59,341 bases of DNA from assembly GCA_046350375.1 (NCBI GenBank), contig JAXMAO010000013.1:1-59341 (forward strand), read 5' to 3'. The notes under the pieces were generated by a model. It did no database searches. It worked only from the letters and a program-made list of their open reading frames with translations, and was not told where the DNA came from. The position numbers and the translations under genes are program-made. The DNA comes from JAXMAO01 sp046350375 (lineage in GTDB: Bacteria > Planctomycetota > Phycisphaerae > UBA1845 > UTPLA1). Shown piece by piece: positions 56,416-59,341 of this stretch (position 1 is the first letter of the stretch; the number at the start of each line of letters is the position of its first letter).

Positions 56416-58794
56416 CTAAAATCCCGGCGCCGCCAGGTCGCGCGTCACGAAGATCTGCACATCCGCGCCGTCCGCCTTGCCGTCGCCGTTCAGGTCGGCC
56501 ACGCACAGTTGCCCCGGGTCGGTGTTGATGCCCAGGATGATCTGCATGAACAGCCCGAACTCGCAGTTATCCAGCACGCCGTTCGAGTTGCAGTCGCGCG
56601 ACGGCACCGTGTACGTCACCGTGCCATACACGTAGCTCTGGGCGCAGGTGTTGTCGACCTGGTTCGACGGCTCCAGCAGCGTGATCACCGCGTTCCCGCC
56701 GTTCACCAGCGTGTTGAACTGCTCCGCCGTCGCCACCGCCGGGCCCTGCGCCTGGAACGCCTCGCAGTCGGCACCAAACTCAAACAGAATCCCGATCGGC
56801 GTGCCGTTCAGCTTGCAGGTCGCATACTCCGTCAGCGCGCCGAAGTCCCCGAACGCCTGGAAGTCCATCACCACGTTCGTCGCCGACGGCGGCGGGTGAA
56901 TGAGCGTGAACGTCTGGTTCTGCCCGAAGTAGAACGGCCCCTGGGGCGAAAACGCCTTGATGTACTGCGGCGCGAATTCACACGCGTCCGCCACGCCGTT
57001 CGAATTGCAGTCCGTCTCGCATTCGTCCGGAATGTAGTTCGTGTTGCAGTCCGACGACGGCCCGTAGGCCACGTCGCACACGTCCGGCCGCCCGTCCGAG
57101 TTGCAGTCCGGCGAGCAGACCCCCGTGCAGCCCGGGGCCAGCTGACACGCATCCGGCACCTGGTTCGAATCGCAGTCGACCATGCCGCCGTACACGATGT
57201 CGCACAGGTCGACCGTGCCGTTCGAGTTGCAGTCCGGATCGCAGATGTCCGGCCGGCCGTTCTGGTCGCAGTCCGGCGCGCCCAGCGCCACGTCGCACGT
57301 ATCCAGCCGCCCGTTCGAATTGCAGTCGTGCCCGGCGATCTCGCACTCGTCCGGCACCAGGTTCGAGTTGCAGTCCTGGCTGTGGCCCGACTGAATGTCC
57401 TGCGGATCGAAGATGCCGTTCGTGTTGCAGTCCACGTTTCCGAGCGACACGGTCATCGAATACAACTGCGGCGGGTTCGGCGCCGAAATCGCCGACACCT
57501 TCACGTAGTACGACCCCACCGTCGGCAGTCCGATGCTCGACACAATCGCCGTCTGTCCCAGCGCCGCCGTCGGGCTGGTGCCCAGCACGGTCGTGCCGTT
57601 CTGCCCCAGAATCTGCACGCGCAGCTGCGCCCCCAGCAGGCTGTTGGTGAACGTCCCGGCGCAGCAACTCGCCTGGCCGTCCGAGCAGTTCTGCGGCGCA
57701 TCCTCGTAGTTGAATCCCAGCGGCTGCACCGTCACGTTCACGGCGGCCGGCGCCGTGATCGTGAACTTGTAGAAGTCCAGGTCGCCGCTCGCGTCGATGC
57801 TCGTCAGCATGGCCGACTGAATCGCCGGCGGCGGAATCGGCCCGAAGGTCACCGGTACGCCGAAGGTCAGCGTGCCCATGTTGGTCGCCGTCCCCGACGT
57901 GTCGTTGTCCTCGTAGGCATCGCCATAGAACCGCTGCCCGCCGCGCAGGTCGTCATGCTGCGGCCCGTCGAAGCCGGTGCTCAGGAATGGCTCCATCAGC
58001 CGGGTGCCGAAGATCGGGCACTCGTGCGCCAGCCCAATGCCATGCCCGTGCTCGTGCATCACGATGTTCCGCAGAAAGCGGAACGAATTGCTGGGGTTGG
58101 ACCAGTTCTCCGACTGATCCAGCACCATGTCGCCGTTGTCCGGAAAGAAGTTGTACGCCAGGATGCCGCTGGCATCGTCGATGTTCTTCATCGAAATGCG
58201 AACGTCGCCGCGCTGCGCCGCCCCCACCGATCCCCAGCTCGCGCCGTCGTCCCAGTCGTTCGCCCCCTGCTTGACGCGCGTGTACGACGTCCCCGTCAGC
58301 TCGGCCCAGCGATTGAAGCACGCCTGAAACTGCGCAATCCACGTCGCCCGTCCGCCTTGCCCGGCAAACGACGCGTCCAGCGTCGCGAACAGCATGCTGT
58401 TGGCCGCCGGATCACCCGCGCCGCCCGACGGAATGTTCAGCCCGTCCGGCACGAAGCTCCACGTCAGGGCTTTCGGAGCGCCCTGCGTCCCGGTCCAGCG
58501 ATTCCCCAGCTGCATCTCGGCGCCCGTCGGATCGGTCCGCATCGCCTGCTCGACCCGCGCGACCACGTCGTTCGGCGTGCCCGGCGCGAAGCAGATCGCC
58601 ACCGGCCCCAGGCTCGTCGGCCCCAGTTTCGCCGTCGACGCCGGATCGGCCGCGCGCGGCCCAGCGGCCACGGCCGGCGCGCCCGGCGCCCCGCGATTCG
58701 CGAACCACACCACTCCGCTCAATATCCCCCCGAACACCACCAGCGCCAGCATCGATCGAGCGACAAACCCACCCGCGTTTCCGGAACTTGTCAC
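56416..58794 (-). CDS. Secreted matrixin-type metalloprotease with Ca-repeat and dockerin-like end
   Basis: 792 residues from GTG 58794, with GGGAG 9 bases upstream. One N-terminal hydrophobic helix (MLALVVFGGILSGVVWF) serves for export or anchoring. The protease domain has the zinc motif HEHGHGIGLAH (about residues 246-256) after FRFLRNIVM and WDDGASWGSV, characteristic of M10 matrixins. A beta domain follows (VNVTVQPLGFNYEDAP), then about nine DCNSNG(x)xDxC units (for example DCNSNGVADACEF). The tail shares the LVNGGNA block with the neighbour and ends with dockerin-like DLNGDGKADGADVQIFV. Predicted to be an extracellular zinc endopeptidase; substrates are unknown. Confidence 0.85.
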   Translation of the reverse strand: MTSSGNAGGFVARSMLALVVFGGILSGVVWFANRGAPGAPAVAAGPRAADPASTAKLGPTSLGPVAICFAPGTPNDVVARVEQAMRTDPTGAEMQLGNRWTGTQGAPKALTWSFVPDGLNIPSGGAGDPAANSMLFATLDASFAGQGGRATWIAQFQACFNRWAELTGTSYTRVKQGANDWDDGASWGSVGAAQRGDVRISMKNIDDASGILAYNFFPDNGDMVLDQSENWSNPSNSFRFLRNIVMHEHGHGIGLAHECPIFGTRLMEPFLSTGFDGPQHDDLRGGQRFYGDAYEDNDTSGTATNMGTLTFGVPVTFGPIPPPAIQSAMLTSIDASGDLDFYKFTITAPAAVNVTVQPLGFNYEDAPQNCSDGQASCCAGTFTNSLLGAQLRVQILGQNGTTVLGTSPTAALGQTAIVSSIGLPTVGSYYVKVSAISAPNPPQLYSMTVSLGNVDCNTNGIFDPQDIQSGHSQDCNSNLVPDECEIAGHDCNSNGRLDTCDVALGAPDCDQNGRPDICDPDCNSNGTVDLCDIVYGGMVDCDSNQVPDACQLAPGCTGVCSPDCNSDGRPDVCDVAYGPSSDCNTNYIPDECETDCNSNGVADACEFAPQYIKAFSPQGPFYFGQNQTFTLIHPPPSATNVVMDFQAFGDFGALTEYATCKLNGTPIGILFEFGADCEAFQAQGPAVATAEQFNTLVNGGNAVITLLEPSNQVDNTCAQSYVYGTVTYTVPSRDCNSNGVLDNCEFGLFMQIILGINTDPGQLCVADLNGDGKADGADVQIFVTRDLAAPGF

Positions 58795-59201
58795 GATGGA
58801 ATTCTCCCACAACCTGCATTCGTTTGTGCGCGCGGCTACGGCCGCCCCACGGCAGGACCTTCCGTGCTCATCTACACCAGACCGCCACGAGCGCAGCGCC
58901 CCATTGGCTCGTCAGCCGCGGCCAGACGTTTCTGGAGGGACCGCCCGGCCGCGTCCGGTGACCTGAACCCAGCACTCATTATAACGTTCGACCACGTGGC
59001 CGATCCAGTCGTACCCTGCGGTACACTATCGGCCGCCGCCCGTCTCGCGCCGGCAGCTAACGCCCGGCACGCCAGAGTGATAGGACACTCCGGAAACTGC
59101 TGACATGTTTTTCACAGGATCGACACAGACACCAGGAGACAATCCCGCCCGACCGCCCCCCGTGGCGACCGGTACCGCGCCCCCGGTCCGAACAGCCAGA
59201 C
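58795..59201. other. Spacer between the metalloprotease and tatA
   Basis: No gene is supported. On the minus strand, TATAAT occurs at 58983-58978, a possible -10 for the metalloprotease, but no convincing -35 is visible. Apparent plus-strand frames here are antisense continuations of other genes. Confidence 0.4.
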
Positions 59202-59341
59202 CTAGCCGCCCCCCTGCTTCTCCTGCGGCCCGGCCACCTTTCCGCCGCTCGGCGCTTCGTTCGACGCCTTCGACACGTCGTCCTCGATCTCGCGCAGCCC
59301 CTTCTTGAACTCCACGATCCCCTTGCCCAGCGACCGCCCCA
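59202..59341 (-). CDS. tatA: Twin-arginine translocase TatA, C-terminal fragment
   Basis: The window ends inside this gene. The fragment reads GRSLGKGIVEFKKGLREIED then a Ser/Pro/Gly/Gln-rich tail ending KQGGG and TAG at 59204-59202. The LGKGIVEFKKGLREIEDD amphipathic helix is the conserved part of TatA/TatE after the single membrane helix, which lies outside the window. TatA forms the pore of the system that exports folded proteins. Tail residues are not conserved. Confidence 0.8.
   Translation of the reverse strand, partial: GRSLGKGIVEFKKGLREIEDDVSKASNEAPSGGKVAGPQEKQGGG

Noticed and set aside
56400..59103. Long plus-strand Arg/Val/His-rich frame across the metalloprotease
   Set aside because: Shadow of the minus-strand repeat protein; its regular VRxAVRxA pattern is the complement of the Ca-repeat codons.

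Overview
This is GC-rich bacterial DNA, most likely from an uncultured Planctomycetota (Phycisphaerae-like) lineage. The assignment is an inference from gene content: a PEP-CTERM protein, large exported proteins with runs of DCNxNGxxDxCE-type calcium-binding repeats and dockerin-like ends, Ser/Thr kinases beside an FHA protein and an ECF sigma factor, a phage-CII-like HTH regulator, and a group III phosphofructokinase. No rRNA, tRNA, CRISPR array, integrase or transposase was seen.

Layout. 1-5193: end of an ABC ATPase, ilvE, a DUF1643 protein, an inositol-phosphatase-family enzyme, and a histidine kinase/GGDEF response-regulator pair. 5407-10721: an exported TPR/HEAT protein, a small AT-richer island (a hypothetical, a lipoprotein and a lone SecD P1-head protein) between two related repeats, a pseudo-receiver, and a repeat-filled non-coding stretch. 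10722-16479: PolX, a GT-C-like membrane protein, 6-phosphofructokinase and an ECF sigma factor. 16525-23559: a minus-strand phospho-signalling cassette (CII-like regulator, TPR/FHA protein, Ser/Thr kinase with TM2 domain, second Ser/Thr kinase) that reads toward the sigma factor. 23631-29800: rsmA, a PEP-CTERM protein, an exported esterase with dockerin-like end, cystathionine beta-synthase and an APC permease. 29921-37422: pyruvate phosphate dikinase, a DUF1264 protein, murA, a zinc-ribbon membrane protein and a sodium:proton antiporter. 37538-44902: a triple amidohydrolase and the 2-oxoacid:ferredoxin oxidoreductase pair korAB. 45123-52617: a WecA-like transferase, a lipoprotein, plsC and cmk, another lipoprotein, a TerC protein and an RMD1-family protein. 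52997-59341: two giant secreted proteins (one a matrixin-type metalloprotease) and the end of tatA.

How genes work together. PPDK, phosphofructokinase and KorAB belong to central carbon metabolism. MurA, the WecA-like transferase and PlsC serve the envelope. The kinase/FHA/sigma block looks like one signalling unit. Exported PEP-CTERM, dockerin-like and repeat-rich proteins point to an elaborate cell surface.

Caution: at least seven genes, some normally essential (rsmA, cmk), carry single-base frame breaks or a stop. One pattern, a near-identical kinase duplicate whose second copy has lost bases mostly in homopolymers, points to consensus sequencing error rather than real decay. Intergenic regions hold a family of short dispersed palindromic repeats.
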